The notes under the pieces were generated by a model that worked only from the letters and a program-made list of their open reading frames with translations, ran no database searches and was not told where the DNA came from. Shown in pieces: positions 43,801-51,948 of a stretch of DNA of 64,000 bases. The DNA comes from Bacteroidota bacterium. Its GTDB lineage: Bacteria > Bacteroidota > Bacteroidia > Chitinophagales > Chitinophagaceae. The position numbers and the translations under genes were made by a program. Numbering within the stretch: the stretch's first letter is position 1; every line of letters starts with the position of its first letter. The DNA lies in contig JAFAEM010000022.1 in the NCBI GenBank assembly GCA_023424015.1, positions 200,850 to 264,849 on the forward strand. Direction: 5' to 3'.

Positions 43801-43959
43801 GAAAGAAACCGGATCATCAGGAAGATGAACAGTGAAAAAAGAAGTGGCGCACCAATGCAGCGTGCACAGCCAAGTTACCGGATCATGCATACCTGCAGCG
43901 ACCACCAGCATAACCACGGTCTGCTGACTATTGATGCAGATGAATTAACAAACGACTAA
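40894..43959 (+). CDS. Secreted tandem amidohydrolase-family protein
   Basis: 1021 residues from the ATG at 40894 (a TTG upstream is in frame). A signal peptide (about 1-26) is followed by two amidohydrolase-type domains. The first (about 30-440) has the beta-sandwich start (ATMVIKDGRIVAVGTNIKVP, YPSFIDIYADYG) but lacks the HxH metal motif: IDIYADYG stands where xDxHxH is expected. A beta domain (about 450-570) links to the second domain (about 580-970), which has IIDEHSHIAAAS (intact HxH), a His-rich C-terminal part, INSDDAEMAR (the Asp on the last strand) and a closing DADVVVWSDNP. One domain is thus probably inactive. Co-transcribed with the next gene, 11 bp away. Confidence 0.88.
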   Translation: MRKFRTRYMLCFVTAFLLAAIKPGAQPTFPENGVADSRQGHYAFTNATIVKDVTTTLTNATMVIKDGRIVAVGTNIKVPAGAVEIDCRGKYIYPSFIDIYADYGTPAIQQGGGGFSFTQQPQLETAEKGPFGWNQAIKSDAEAYKVFSVDNEKAKPFREAGFGTVLTHVRDGIARGTGAVVTLADQKANFVVIKERASAHYSFSKGSSRQSYPSSMMGTIALLRQSYLDAKWYKNRPASEGFNASLKAWNDIQDLPQFFEATDKWNSLRADKIGDEFGVQYIIKAGGNEYQRIKDMKATNATFIVPLNYPQAQDVEDPTDARFVSLSDLKHWEMAPTNAGAFEKAGIPFCLTTSDLRDVKTFITNLRSAFNYGLSEKAALEALTKTPATVLGIYDQVGSLDAGKWANFLITSGPVFEEKTAINQNWIQGWKYIVKDGSIDKARGIYKLALNTANGPVNYTLDFKSANSANILANDTINTKFTFDGTQVKISFSPTKKGGSDYRLSGFVSADGWSGYGVDTTGNNLTWTARFQRETTIKEDSARPRRQSPIGKVVYPFEPFGWEEDQAPKQEAILIRNATVWTNEKDGVLQNTDVLIKNGKIAGIGKNLPDAGARVIDGTGKHVTPGIIDEHSHIAAASINEGGQSVTSEVRIGDNLNPDDINIYRQLSGGVTTSHILHGSANVIGGQTQLIKLRWGKNAEDLKFQNWTGQIKFALGENVKRSAFPLGNNRYPDTRMGVEQVLVDAFTRAKDYQKAWKEYEANKNKKGSTAVEPRRDLELDALVEILESRRFITCHSYVQSEITSSIEIANRMGYKYNTFTHILEGYKVADKMKEHGSNASTFSDWWAYKMEVEDAIPYNAAIMHRVGLNVAINSDDAEMARRLNQEAAKIVKYGGVTEEEALKMVTLNPAKMLHVDDRVGSLKNGKDADVVVWSDNPLSIYAKSLYTIVDGTIYFDRQKDEQLQASVDRERNRIIRKMNSEKRSGAPMQRAQPSYRIMHTCSDHQHNHGLLTIDADELTND

Positions 43960-43970
43960 AACCAACTGAA

Positions 43971-45290
43971 ATGCGAAAGATATTATTAGCAATTGCAAGT
44001 TTCGTTTTGCTGGGTGCGCAAGCGCAGGAAACAGTATATCCGGCAAAAGAAGCCAGGGGCATCACTTATATCAAAAATGCCACTATCCATGTAGGTAACG
44101 GCAAGGTGATCGAAAACGGAACGATAAAGATCAACAACGGCAAAATTGAAAAAGTGGGTGCCGCAGTTGACGTACCTGCCGGTGATGCGGTAGTTATTGA
44201 CGCCAGGGGTAAACATGTTTATCCCGGGCTTATCTTACCAGTAAGCAATCTCGGCCTACTCGAAATCTCAGCAGTACGGGCAACCAGCGATGTACGGGAG
44301 ATCGGGGATATGAATCCCAGCGTTCGTTCCATCGTTGCTTACGATGCGGACTCACGTGTTATTAATACGCTTCGGTCAAATGGTATCCTGCTGGCAAACG
44401 TGGTACCCCAGGGCAGCCTGCTTGCAGGTTCATCTTCCGTGGTGCAACTTGATGCCTGGAACTGGCAGGACGCAGCCTATCAAACCGATGCGGGTATGCA
44501 TTTGTATATGCCTGCATTGATGGCACGTCCCAGGTTTGGCCGTGGCGGTGGATTTGGCAGAGGACCGCAGGCCAGCACTGATCCGGTGAAAGAAGGCCTG
44601 GATAAAATGGAGGAGGTGAAAACTTTTTTCCGCGAAGCAAAAGCATATCATGCGGCGCCTTCAAAAGAGGTGACCAATCTTAAGTTTGAAGCAACAAAAA
44701 AACTGTTCGACAAAACCCAGAAATTATATGTCCATGCTAATACTGCCCGCCAGATCCTGGTAGCCATGGACCTGGCAAAAGAATTTGGTTTTGAGCTCGT
44801 GATAGTAGGCGGAAGTGATAGCTGGCAGGTTGCTGACCTGTTGAAGGAAAACAATGTTGCAGTCGTCCTTCAGTCGTCACACAGTCTTCCTACGCTCGAT
44901 GACGACGATGTTGATCAACCCTACAAGACAGCAGCAGCACTACAAAAAGCAGGGGTGCTCTTTTCCATTTCCGATGATGATGGCCAGACCCGTGGACGCA
45001 ACCTCGCATTCAATGCGGGCACTGCTGCGGCCTATGGTCTTACCCAGGAGGAAGCACTGCAGGCGATCACCCTGAATGCAGCCAAAATCCTTGGTGTAGC
45101 CGACAAGACTGGTAGCCTCGAAGAAGGAAAAGATGCCAATATCGTGATCAGCGAGGGTGATATCCTGGATATGCGGACCAGCGTGGTGACCGATGCATTT
45201 ATCCAGGGACGTAAGATCGATTTGACTGATAAACACAAACTGCTCAACGAGCGCTATAACCAGAAGTATAATATTAAGAAGCCGTTCTAG
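43971..45290 (+). CDS. Secreted amidohydrolase-family protein without the HxH motif
   Basis: 439 residues with a signal peptide (MRKILLAIASFVLLGAQA). The start of the amidohydrolase fold is clear (YIKNATIHVGNGKVIENGTIKINNGKIEKVG, then ARGKHVYPGLILPVSNLGLLE), but the position of HxH is occupied by PVS. The C-terminal half keeps the fold (FELVIVGGSDSWQVADLLKE, LFSISDDDGQTRGRNLAF, LTQEEALQAITLNAAKILG, KDANIVISEGD). It is most similar in layout to the first domain of the preceding protein, and its start is 11 bp after that gene. It probably partners it in the periplasm. The stop codon overlaps the first base of array R4. Confidence 0.85.
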   Translation: MRKILLAIASFVLLGAQAQETVYPAKEARGITYIKNATIHVGNGKVIENGTIKINNGKIEKVGAAVDVPAGDAVVIDARGKHVYPGLILPVSNLGLLEISAVRATSDVREIGDMNPSVRSIVAYDADSRVINTLRSNGILLANVVPQGSLLAGSSSVVQLDAWNWQDAAYQTDAGMHLYMPALMARPRFGRGGGFGRGPQASTDPVKEGLDKMEEVKTFFREAKAYHAAPSKEVTNLKFEATKKLFDKTQKLYVHANTARQILVAMDLAKEFGFELVIVGGSDSWQVADLLKENNVAVVLQSSHSLPTLDDDDVDQPYKTAAALQKAGVLFSISDDDGQTRGRNLAFNAGTAAAYGLTQEEALQAITLNAAKILGVADKTGSLEEGKDANIVISEGDILDMRTSVVTDAFIQGRKIDLTDKHKLLNERYNQKYNIKKPF

Positions 45291-45400
45291 ATGCCGGATA
45301 CCAGATGCTGGACGCCATCGTAATGCTACTTATCACGCAGTGTCCAGCATCCAGCATCTAGTTTCCAGCATCTAGTATCCAGCATCTAGTATCCAGCATC
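45290..45400. repeat. Heptamer array R4 in inverted arrangement
   Basis: Three plus-orientation units (45290-45310: GATGCCG, GATACCA, GATGCTG) are followed by a 34-bp spacer and eight minus-orientation units (45345-45400: CAGCATC and TAGTATC alternating). GATGCTGGAC (45304-45313) and GTCCAGCATC (45342-45351) can pair into a 10-bp stem. The G of the preceding stop codon TAG is the first base. Confidence 0.85.
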
Positions 45401-45412
45401 CAAAAAAAAGCA

Positions 45413-45441
45413 GCCCCGGAATTACCCGGGGCCTTTCTTTT
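45413..45441 (+). terminator. Terminator of the amidohydrolase operon
   Basis: GCCCCGG (45413-45419), six bases, CCGGGGC (45426-45432), then CTTTCTTTT. An A run precedes the stem, so it may also serve the convergent secA transcript. Confidence 0.85.
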
Positions 45442-45628
45442 CCAACCGTCCATTGTTGATATCTTGGTCCGATCAGTGTCGGAATTTATGCGGCTTATTC
45501 GATTACTGCGTCGTAACTAACACAAAACTAATGTCGACTTTACGATTCTGCAATAGTAAAAATACCTATTTCTGAAAAATGTTAATTTCCTGGGTATTTC
45601 TGGTTTTCTCATACTGAGAAGTCTGCGT
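45442..45628. other. Intergenic tail before secA
   Basis: With R4 and the terminator this is a 338-bp gene-free stretch. The remaining 187 bp are AT-rich and hold nothing that I can name. Confidence 0.5.
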
Positions 45629-48600
45629 TTAAGCCTCTTTACCGTGGCAGTTTTTGTATTTCTTACCACTACCGCAAGGGCAGGGGTCATTGCGCCCGAT
45701 CTTAGGTCCTACCTTAACGGGTTCCTGCCTTACCGCTGTGCCAGGGCCTCCTGGTTCAAAGCGATCCCTTTCATTGGCCGCATAGTCTTCACCAGCAGCA
45801 TCCACTTCCTCCTTGTTTACGCGCATCTTACTGTAGTCGGTCTTTTGGGGACGACCCTCTTTCAGTGGAGCATTTTCCTGCTGTACGGGGATGGCCGCAT
45901 GAGTAAGGAAGGTTACAATATCCTTGTTCACTTCCGCGTCCATGTTTTTAAATTGCTGAAACGCCTCCACTTTATAGATCACCAGGGGATCTTTTTGTTC
46001 GAGATAGGCGGTTTGTACGCTTTGCTTGAGGTCATCCATCGCCCGCAGGTGTTCTTTCCAGGCATCATCGATCACAGCCAGGGTAATGGTTTTTTCAAGC
46101 GCATGAACAAGCTCTTCACCGTTTGAATTAAGTGTCTTGTCGAGAGAGACCAGGACATTCAGTCCTTTTCTTCCATCAGAAAACGGCACTACCACGTTTT
46201 CGATCTGGCTGCCCTGGGTAAGCCGGATATTTTTAAAAACGGGAATAGCCTGTGTTTTCAGAGCTTCCTTATGAGCGGCATAAGTTCCGGTAGCTTCAGC
46301 ATATAATTTATCAATGACCGAGTTTATATCACCTTTCTTAAATTCTTCTTCCTCAATTTTTGTTTCCAGGCCAAAGTTCACAATGCAGGCCATCTTAAAT
46401 CCTTCAAAATCTTCCTGTTCGCGGAAACCGGATATAAGGCCTTCTGCCACTACAGAAAACGCGTTGTCGAGATCCAGCGCAAGGCGCTCTCCAAACAAGG
46501 CGTGCTGACGTTTTCCATAGATCACGTTACGCTGTTTGTTCATCACGTCATCATATTCCAGCAGGCGTTTCCGGATACCAAAGTTGTTTTCTTCCACTTT
46601 CTTCTGTGCACGCTGGATACTATTACTGATCATGCTGTGCTGGATCACATCGCCTTCCTTGTAACCAAGTTTATCCATCATCGAGGCGATGCGCTCACTG
46701 CCGAACATCCGCATCAGGTCATCTTCAAGCGAAACATAGAACTGCGAACTACCTGGATCACCCTGGCGACCAGCACGACCACGCAACTGCCTGTCGACCC
46801 TCCGGCTTTCATGTCTTTCCGTACCGATGATTGCAAGGCCGCCGGCTTCTTTTACGCCGGGTCCGAGCTTGATATCTGTACCACGACCCGCCATGTTGGT
46901 AGCAATCGTTACCGCGCCGGCCAAACCAGCTTCCGCAACGATCTGGGCTTCACGGGCGTGTTGTTTTGCGTTCAAAACATTATGGGCGATCTTTTTTTGC
47001 TGCAACATACGGCTCAGCAATTCGCTCACTTCCACCGAAGTGGTACCCACAAGAACCGGCCTTCCGGCATTTCGAAGCGCCTCAATTTCATCAATGGCCG
47101 CTCTGAACTTTTCCCGTTTGGTTTTATATACAAGATCCTGCTTGTCCTGACGGACCATCGGGAGGTTGGTGGGAATAGAAACCACGTCCAGTTTATAGAT
47201 ACTCCACAACTCTGCTGCTTCAGTTTCCGCAGTACCCGTCATACCAGCCAGCTTATGATACATCCTGAAGTAATTCTGCAGGGTGATCGTCGCATAGGTC
47301 TGAGTTGCCGCTTCGATCTTTACATTTTCCTTTGCTTCCAGCGCCTGGTGCAGTCCATCACTATAGCGGCGACCTTCCATGATACGGCCAGTTTGCTCAT
47401 CTACGATTTTGATGGCGCCATCGATGATCACATATTCAACATCTTTTTCGAAAAGAGTGTAAGCTTTCAACAATTGCTGTACAGTGTGGATCCTGTCTGC
47501 CTTTTGCGAATAATCGTTGAGCAAAGCTTCTTTTTGCAGCAATTTTTCTTCCGCGCTGCTTTCACTTTTTTCAACCTCGGCTAATTTTACACCAATATCG
47601 GGTAAAATAAAAAATTCGGGATCCTCACCCGACTTCGTAATTGCGTTCAGGCCCAGATCTGTTAGTTCAACCGAGTTGTTTTTCTCTTCAATATGAAATA
47701 GAAGTTCCGAATCCACGATATGCATATTGCGCATCTGGTCCTGCAGGTAGTAGTTCTCCGCTTTCTGCAGTTTCACTTTGTTGCCTGGTTCACTGAGGAA
47801 CTTGATCAGCGGTCCGTATTTGGGGAGACCGCGATAAGCCCTGAACAGGTGCAGGCCACCGGTCTTGGCATCGTCCTCGCCTTTTTCAAAAAGCTTTTTT
47901 GCTTCATTTAGGCTATGACGAACAATACGCTCCTGCTCCTGTACCAGTTGTTGTATCCTTGGTTTGTGTACATGGTATTGCTGGTCTTCACCCCTTGGTA
48001 CCGGACCGGAAATGATAAGAGGGGTACGCGCATCATCGATCAATACGGAGTCGACCTCATCCACCATCGCGAAATGATGTTTGCGTTGCACCATTTCTTC
48101 CGGGGTATGCACCATGTTATCGCGGAGGTAATCAAAACCAAATTCGTTGTTGGTACCGTAGGTGATATCGGCCAGGTATGCTCTTCTCCTTTCCTCGGTG
48201 TTAGGCTGGTGTTTATCGATACAATCTACCTTCAGACCCAGCCATTCAAAGATAGGCCCGTTCCATTCCTGGTCACGACGTGCGAGATAGTCGTTTACGG
48301 TTACAATATGAACACCTTCTCCCGGTAACGCATTCAGGTAAGCAGGCAGGGTCGATACCAGGGTTTTACCTTCACCCGTTGCCATTTCCGCGATCTTACC
48401 GGAGTGCAATACGGCGCCACCGATCAATTGCACGTCGTAGTGGACCATGTTCCAGGTAACTTCGGTACCGCCTGCCGTCCATTTATTTTTATAAATGGCC
48501 TTGTCGCCATCTATGGTGATATATTCTTTCTTTACACTAAAGTCGCGGTCGAGATCTGTTGCAGTTGAAACAACCTCCTCGTTTTCTTTAAAGCGGCGCG

Positions 48601-48955
48601 CTGTTTCTTTGATCACAGCAAACGCTTCTGGAAGGATTTCATTTAATATCTCCTCAATTTTTTTGTCACGCTCTTTTTTCAGTTTATCCACTTCCTGGTA
48701 GATCGCATCTTTTCCAAGCAGGTCGCTGAAACCAAGACCTTCCGCCTCGCGGTTTTTCGATGCTATCGCTTCATCGGTGGAAGTTAAGTGGGCCTTTATT
48801 CTCTGGCGAAATTCCTGTGTTTTATTACGGAGATCATCGTTGCTCAGGGAAGCATATTCTGAGAAAAACTGGTTGACCTTTTGAACGAGGGGTAAGATTC
48901 TCTTTACATCCTTATCCGATTTGTTACCAAACAGTTTTGAAAAAAAACCAATCAT
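45629..48955 (-). CDS. secA: Protein translocase ATPase SecA
   Basis: 1108 residues, longer than E. coli SecA (901), as is normal in Bacteroidota, with insertions around 310-420 in the preprotein cross-linking region. Walker A MATGEGKT (191-198), MVDEVDSVLIDDARTPLIISGP, GTDIKLGPGVKEAGGL, and ESRRVDRQLRGRAGRQGDPGS are intact. The C-terminus ends with the SEC-C zinc motif (RNDPCPCGSGKKYKNCHGK), which binds SecB or the ribosome. It drives exported proteins through SecYEG. A TATCTTTG box lies about 90 bp upstream. It is monocistronic and convergent with the amidohydrolases. Confidence 0.98.
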   Translation of the reverse strand: MIGFFSKLFGNKSDKDVKRILPLVQKVNQFFSEYASLSNDDLRNKTQEFRQRIKAHLTSTDEAIASKNREAEGLGFSDLLGKDAIYQEVDKLKKERDKKIEEILNEILPEAFAVIKETARRFKENEEVVSTATDLDRDFSVKKEYITIDGDKAIYKNKWTAGGTEVTWNMVHYDVQLIGGAVLHSGKIAEMATGEGKTLVSTLPAYLNALPGEGVHIVTVNDYLARRDQEWNGPIFEWLGLKVDCIDKHQPNTEERRRAYLADITYGTNNEFGFDYLRDNMVHTPEEMVQRKHHFAMVDEVDSVLIDDARTPLIISGPVPRGEDQQYHVHKPRIQQLVQEQERIVRHSLNEAKKLFEKGEDDAKTGGLHLFRAYRGLPKYGPLIKFLSEPGNKVKLQKAENYYLQDQMRNMHIVDSELLFHIEEKNNSVELTDLGLNAITKSGEDPEFFILPDIGVKLAEVEKSESSAEEKLLQKEALLNDYSQKADRIHTVQQLLKAYTLFEKDVEYVIIDGAIKIVDEQTGRIMEGRRYSDGLHQALEAKENVKIEAATQTYATITLQNYFRMYHKLAGMTGTAETEAAELWSIYKLDVVSIPTNLPMVRQDKQDLVYKTKREKFRAAIDEIEALRNAGRPVLVGTTSVEVSELLSRMLQQKKIAHNVLNAKQHAREAQIVAEAGLAGAVTIATNMAGRGTDIKLGPGVKEAGGLAIIGTERHESRRVDRQLRGRAGRQGDPGSSQFYVSLEDDLMRMFGSERIASMMDKLGYKEGDVIQHSMISNSIQRAQKKVEENNFGIRKRLLEYDDVMNKQRNVIYGKRQHALFGERLALDLDNAFSVVAEGLISGFREQEDFEGFKMACIVNFGLETKIEEEEFKKGDINSVIDKLYAEATGTYAAHKEALKTQAIPVFKNIRLTQGSQIENVVVPFSDGRKGLNVLVSLDKTLNSNGEELVHALEKTITLAVIDDAWKEHLRAMDDLKQSVQTAYLEQKDPLVIYKVEAFQQFKNMDAEVNKDIVTFLTHAAIPVQQENAPLKEGRPQKTDYSKMRVNKEEVDAAGEDYAANERDRFEPGGPGTAVRQEPVKVGPKIGRNDPCPCGSGKKYKNCHGKEA

Positions 48956-49054
48956 ATGTTGTATTATTGGAATTGTGGATTTCTATTAAACAAGATTTAC
49001 TACCCGGTCAAAAAGGATGCTATTATATAGCCCAGGTCATTTTGGCAGGGGCAG

Positions 49055-49086
49055 CAAAGATAATGGAATTGAGGCAGTGGTAAACA
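49055..49086 (-). promoter_or_regulatory. Probable secA promoter
   Basis: TATCTTTG (49055-49062, minus strand) with only a weak GTTTA at the -33 position. The predicted 5' leader is about 90 nt. Confidence 0.5.
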
Positions 49087-49229
49087 GGCGAATTGATGGT
49101 TATAACGCAAAATTACACGAATGATAAAATCATAAGTGCTTATATTGCAAAGCCTTTCGTTGATGGCTGGACAATCGGTGTTCGAGCCGGCCCTCCTTTT
49201 AACTTACTCTTACAGACTTGCCGATAAAT

Positions 49230-49961
49230 ATGAGAAAACACAATCATCATATTATTTTTATTTTGATCGTCCTGGGCCTGTTTGCAAGCTGCGATAGTGT
49301 GGACAAACGACCTAAGCGGACAGCGGAGCCTGGTCTTACTTTTTTCGATTACCGGGTCAGGGGGGATGAAGAGCGAAATGTAGTGACCATTACACTTCGG
49401 TTCAGGGATTATGATGCTGACGGCGACCCGTTCTCGCTGCTGGCACCTGCCAAAGTGGAGTTTGACGGGCTTGAGCTTACACCGGATAGTTCGGTTATGA
49501 ATGGAGTATATTATGAAACCAGTACTACCGTACCTGAATTCGTAGGTGATCATTCGATTGTGTATACCGACGGAGAAGGCCGGACTTTTACGGAGGAATT
49601 CAGCTTTGTGCAACCGGTGTTATTGAAGGAGCTGCCGTCAAAGTTTGCCCGGCAGGACCTGGTTTTGGAACTGGGTGGGGTGGACAGTACGCAGCAAATC
49701 CAGGTTTTGATGAACGACACCAGCTTCTATAGCAGGGGGATCGAAATATTTGATACAGTTCGGAATGGCCGCATCGTCATCAGCCAGGCTGAACTTGGCA
49801 GACTGAAAGATGGCCCGGTTTTTCTTGAAATTTACAGGGAAAAGAATGCAACTCTTCGGGAAGCTACCCCGGCAGGTGGCCGCCTGACCCTTTCGTACAA
49901 TCTCAAGCGATCCTTTGAGCTCTTAAAGGCTGAAGAACCGAAGGGGGAGCCAGGAAATTAG
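49230..49961 (+). CDS. Hypothetical lipoprotein
   Basis: 243 residues from the ATG at 49230; an in-frame TTG at 49218 is less likely. A lipoprotein signal (MRKHNHHIIFILIVLGLFASC) places it at the membrane after lipidation of the Cys at about 21. The rest is beta-rich with Ig-like pattern (VVTITLRFRDYDADGDPFSL, DHSIVYTDGEGRTFTEEFSFV, NGRIVISQAELGRLKDGPVFLEIYRE). I do not recognise the family. It lies 139 bp before atpG, with a separate promoter between, so no operon is implied. Confidence 0.75.
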   Translation: MRKHNHHIIFILIVLGLFASCDSVDKRPKRTAEPGLTFFDYRVRGDEERNVVTITLRFRDYDADGDPFSLLAPAKVEFDGLELTPDSSVMNGVYYETSTTVPEFVGDHSIVYTDGEGRTFTEEFSFVQPVLLKELPSKFARQDLVLELGGVDSTQQIQVLMNDTSFYSRGIEIFDTVRNGRIVISQAELGRLKDGPVFLEIYREKNATLREATPAGGRLTLSYNLKRSFELLKAEEPKGEPGN

Positions 49962-50009
49962 CGGCATTCTCACCCTTTATCCACCCTGTATTCAAATTTG
50001 AATTTGAAT

Positions 50010-50040
50010 ATGGAAAATCAGCCCGCAGCCCATACCTTTG
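50010..50040 (+). promoter_or_regulatory. atpG promoter
   Basis: A TATGG around 50009-50013 and a perfect TACCTTTG at 50033-50040 with 19-bp spacing. The predicted start is near 50047, giving a leader of about 54 nt. Confidence 0.65.
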
Positions 50041-50100
50041 CGGCCTCAAAGACACGGTTTAGTCCCAATTTCGGGCGGCCGGGCCTTTAAAACTTCCAAA

Positions 50101-50982
50101 ATGGCAGGACAACTTAAAGAAGTACGTAACCGGATCAAATCAGTACAGAGTACGCAGCAAATCACCAAAGCCATGAAAATGGTGAGCGCGGCCAAATTGC
50201 GCCGGGCACAAGACGCCATCGTACAGATGCGGCCTTATGCACAGAAGCTGCAGGAGCTGTTGAGCAATATTGTGAGCAGCAGTGAAGGCGAGGTAGGAAT
50301 GTCACTGGCCAATGAACGTACCGTTGAAAAAGTTTTGCTGATCGTGATCACCAGTGATCGCGGTCTGGCTGGCGCTTTCAATGCCAATATCATTAAGCTG
50401 GCAAAAGCTACCATTGCTGAAAAGTATGCTGAGCAGCAGAAAAAAGGAAACCTGACCATCTGGAGCATCGGTAAAAAAGGGTATGAACATTTTCTGAAGA
50501 ATAATTATAAAACCGACGCGACGCATAAAGATATTTTCCTTCACCTCAATTTCGAGAACGTGCAGAAAGCTTCGCAGGCCGCTATGAAGGCTTTCGAGGA
50601 AAAGCAGTTTGATGTGATTGAGATCGTTTACAGCCAGTTCAAAAATGCGGCAACCCAAATTTTCAAAGTAGAAAGATTCTTACCTATTCCTAAAGTGGTG
50701 AAAAAAGAGGGTGAGAAGAAATCGGATTTCATCTATGATCCTTCCAAAGAGGAATTGGTAACGGAGCTGATGCCGAAAATTCTTAATACGCAATTATATA
50801 AAGCGGTGCTGGATTCAAATGCTTCCGAGCACGGGGCCCGTATGACCGCCATGGATAAAGCCAGCGAAAATGCCAATGAAATGCTACGATCCCTGAAGAT
50901 ATCCTATAACAGGGCCCGCCAGGCTGCTATCACTACTGAATTGACCGAGATCGTAAGTGGTGCCGCAGCGCTGCAGGGGTAG
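50101..50982 (+). CDS. atpG: ATP synthase subunit gamma
   Basis: 293 residues from the ATG at 50101 (MAGQLKEVRNRIKSVQSTQQ); a longer frame from an upstream TTG has no support and covers the leader. Both ends form the coiled-coil shaft of F1: the N-terminal ITKAMKMVSAAKLRRAQDAI and the C-terminal MTAMDKASENANEM with YNRARQAAITTELTEIVSGA are conserved. The central Rossmann-like part has VLLIVITSDRGLAGAFNANI. It turns within the alpha3beta3 head to drive ATP synthesis. No other F1Fo gene is adjacent on either side in this window. Confidence 0.97.
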   Translation: MAGQLKEVRNRIKSVQSTQQITKAMKMVSAAKLRRAQDAIVQMRPYAQKLQELLSNIVSSSEGEVGMSLANERTVEKVLLIVITSDRGLAGAFNANIIKLAKATIAEKYAEQQKKGNLTIWSIGKKGYEHFLKNNYKTDATHKDIFLHLNFENVQKASQAAMKAFEEKQFDVIEIVYSQFKNAATQIFKVERFLPIPKVVKKEGEKKSDFIYDPSKEELVTELMPKILNTQLYKAVLDSNASEHGARMTAMDKASENANEMLRSLKISYNRARQAAITTELTEIVSGAAALQG

Positions 50983-51163
50983 TTGGGAGTCGTGGGTAGT
51001 GAGCCAGGTGGTTTTCCCCATTCTTTTTTTCTTGTTTTAAAATGTTGATAACTGCGTTTTCACCTGCAAACCTGAGGGTGTATTTTCGTCGCCTTGGTAT
51101 TATTATTGAACCTTTTTTATTTTAATCGCTTTTAGGTGAGATTCATTCACCCTTTTTAGTGTT

Positions 51164-51865
51164 ATGGAAATTACTAATCTGATACCGCATATTGAAGCAT
51201 TGATCTTTGCAAGCGATAAGCCATTGACAAGTCTGGATATTACCGAATTGGTGAATAATGCGTTTGGTTTTATGGAAGATAAGGTCACACTCGACCAGGT
51301 AGAAGCGGCTGTTGAAGGTATTACTGAAAAATATAGCTCGGAGTTCTATCCATTTGAACTGAGGCAAAGCGGCGGCGGATGGCAGTTCCTTACCAAGAAG
51401 GATTATCATAAAACGATCGCCCAGCTTAATGGTGATAAATATCTGAAGAGACTCTCTGCAGCGGCCCTGGAAACCCTTGCCATCATTGCTTACAAACAAC
51501 CCGTCACAAAAGGAGAAATAGAATCGATCAGAGGTGTGAGTTCTGATTATGCGGTGCAAAAATTACTGGAGAAGGAATTGATCGTCATCAGTGGTCGTAA
51601 TGAGAAGTTACCGGGCCATCCACTGGTATATTGCACCTCCCGCAGCTTTATGGATTATTTTGGTATCAATTCTGCCGATGATCTTCCCCGGATCAAAGAG
51701 GTGCTTGCCGACCAGGTGGTTGAACCAACAATCGTGAAGAATGAAGGTACAACCGAAGAATCTACCGGTACCGAATCAGAAGAAAACGGAATCGACGATG
51801 TGATGCTGTCTGTAACAGAAGACGGTGAACTCGTCGACAAAACGGAAGACAGCAGCGATAATTAA
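51164..51865 (+). CDS. scpB: Segregation and condensation protein B
   Basis: 233 residues. Two winged-helix units fit ScpB: IEALIFASDKPLTSLDITELV at the start and LSAAALETLAIIAYKQPVTKGEIESIRGVSSDYAVQKLLEKELIVISGR in the middle, the second being the diagnostic segment. The last 60 residues are acidic and disordered (EESTGTESEENGIDD). ScpB binds ScpA and the Smc ring for chromosome condensation. ScpA and Smc are not in the window. A TATTTTCG box is at 51081-51088. Confidence 0.95.
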   Translation: MEITNLIPHIEALIFASDKPLTSLDITELVNNAFGFMEDKVTLDQVEAAVEGITEKYSSEFYPFELRQSGGGWQFLTKKDYHKTIAQLNGDKYLKRLSAAALETLAIIAYKQPVTKGEIESIRGVSSDYAVQKLLEKELIVISGRNEKLPGHPLVYCTSRSFMDYFGINSADDLPRIKEVLADQVVEPTIVKNEGTTEESTGTESEENGIDDVMLSVTEDGELVDKTEDSSDN

Positions 51866-51910
51866 TTTTGAATTCTAACGCATTCTTCAACGCTTCCAGG
51901 CACATGTGAT

Positions 51911-51942
51911 TTTGGAGCGAAGCATCGCCTTTTTTATCTTCG
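51911..51942 (+). promoter_or_regulatory. lysA promoter
   Basis: TTTG (51911-51914), 20-bp spacer, TATCTTCG (51935-51942; one mismatch to TAnnTTTG). The box ends six bases before the start codon, which predicts a leaderless mRNA. Confidence 0.65.
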
Positions 51943-51948
51943 CCTACT

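Noticed and set aside
42931..43917. 328-residue minus-strand frame
   Set aside because: Antisense to the amidohydrolase gene, no motif or signal.
46502..47584. 360-residue plus-strand frame
   Set aside because: Antisense to secA; long only because the opposite strand is coding.
49140..49613. 157-residue minus-strand frame upstream of secA
   Set aside because: Overlaps the lipoprotein gene at 49230 on the other strand, which has a clear signal and good coding pattern.
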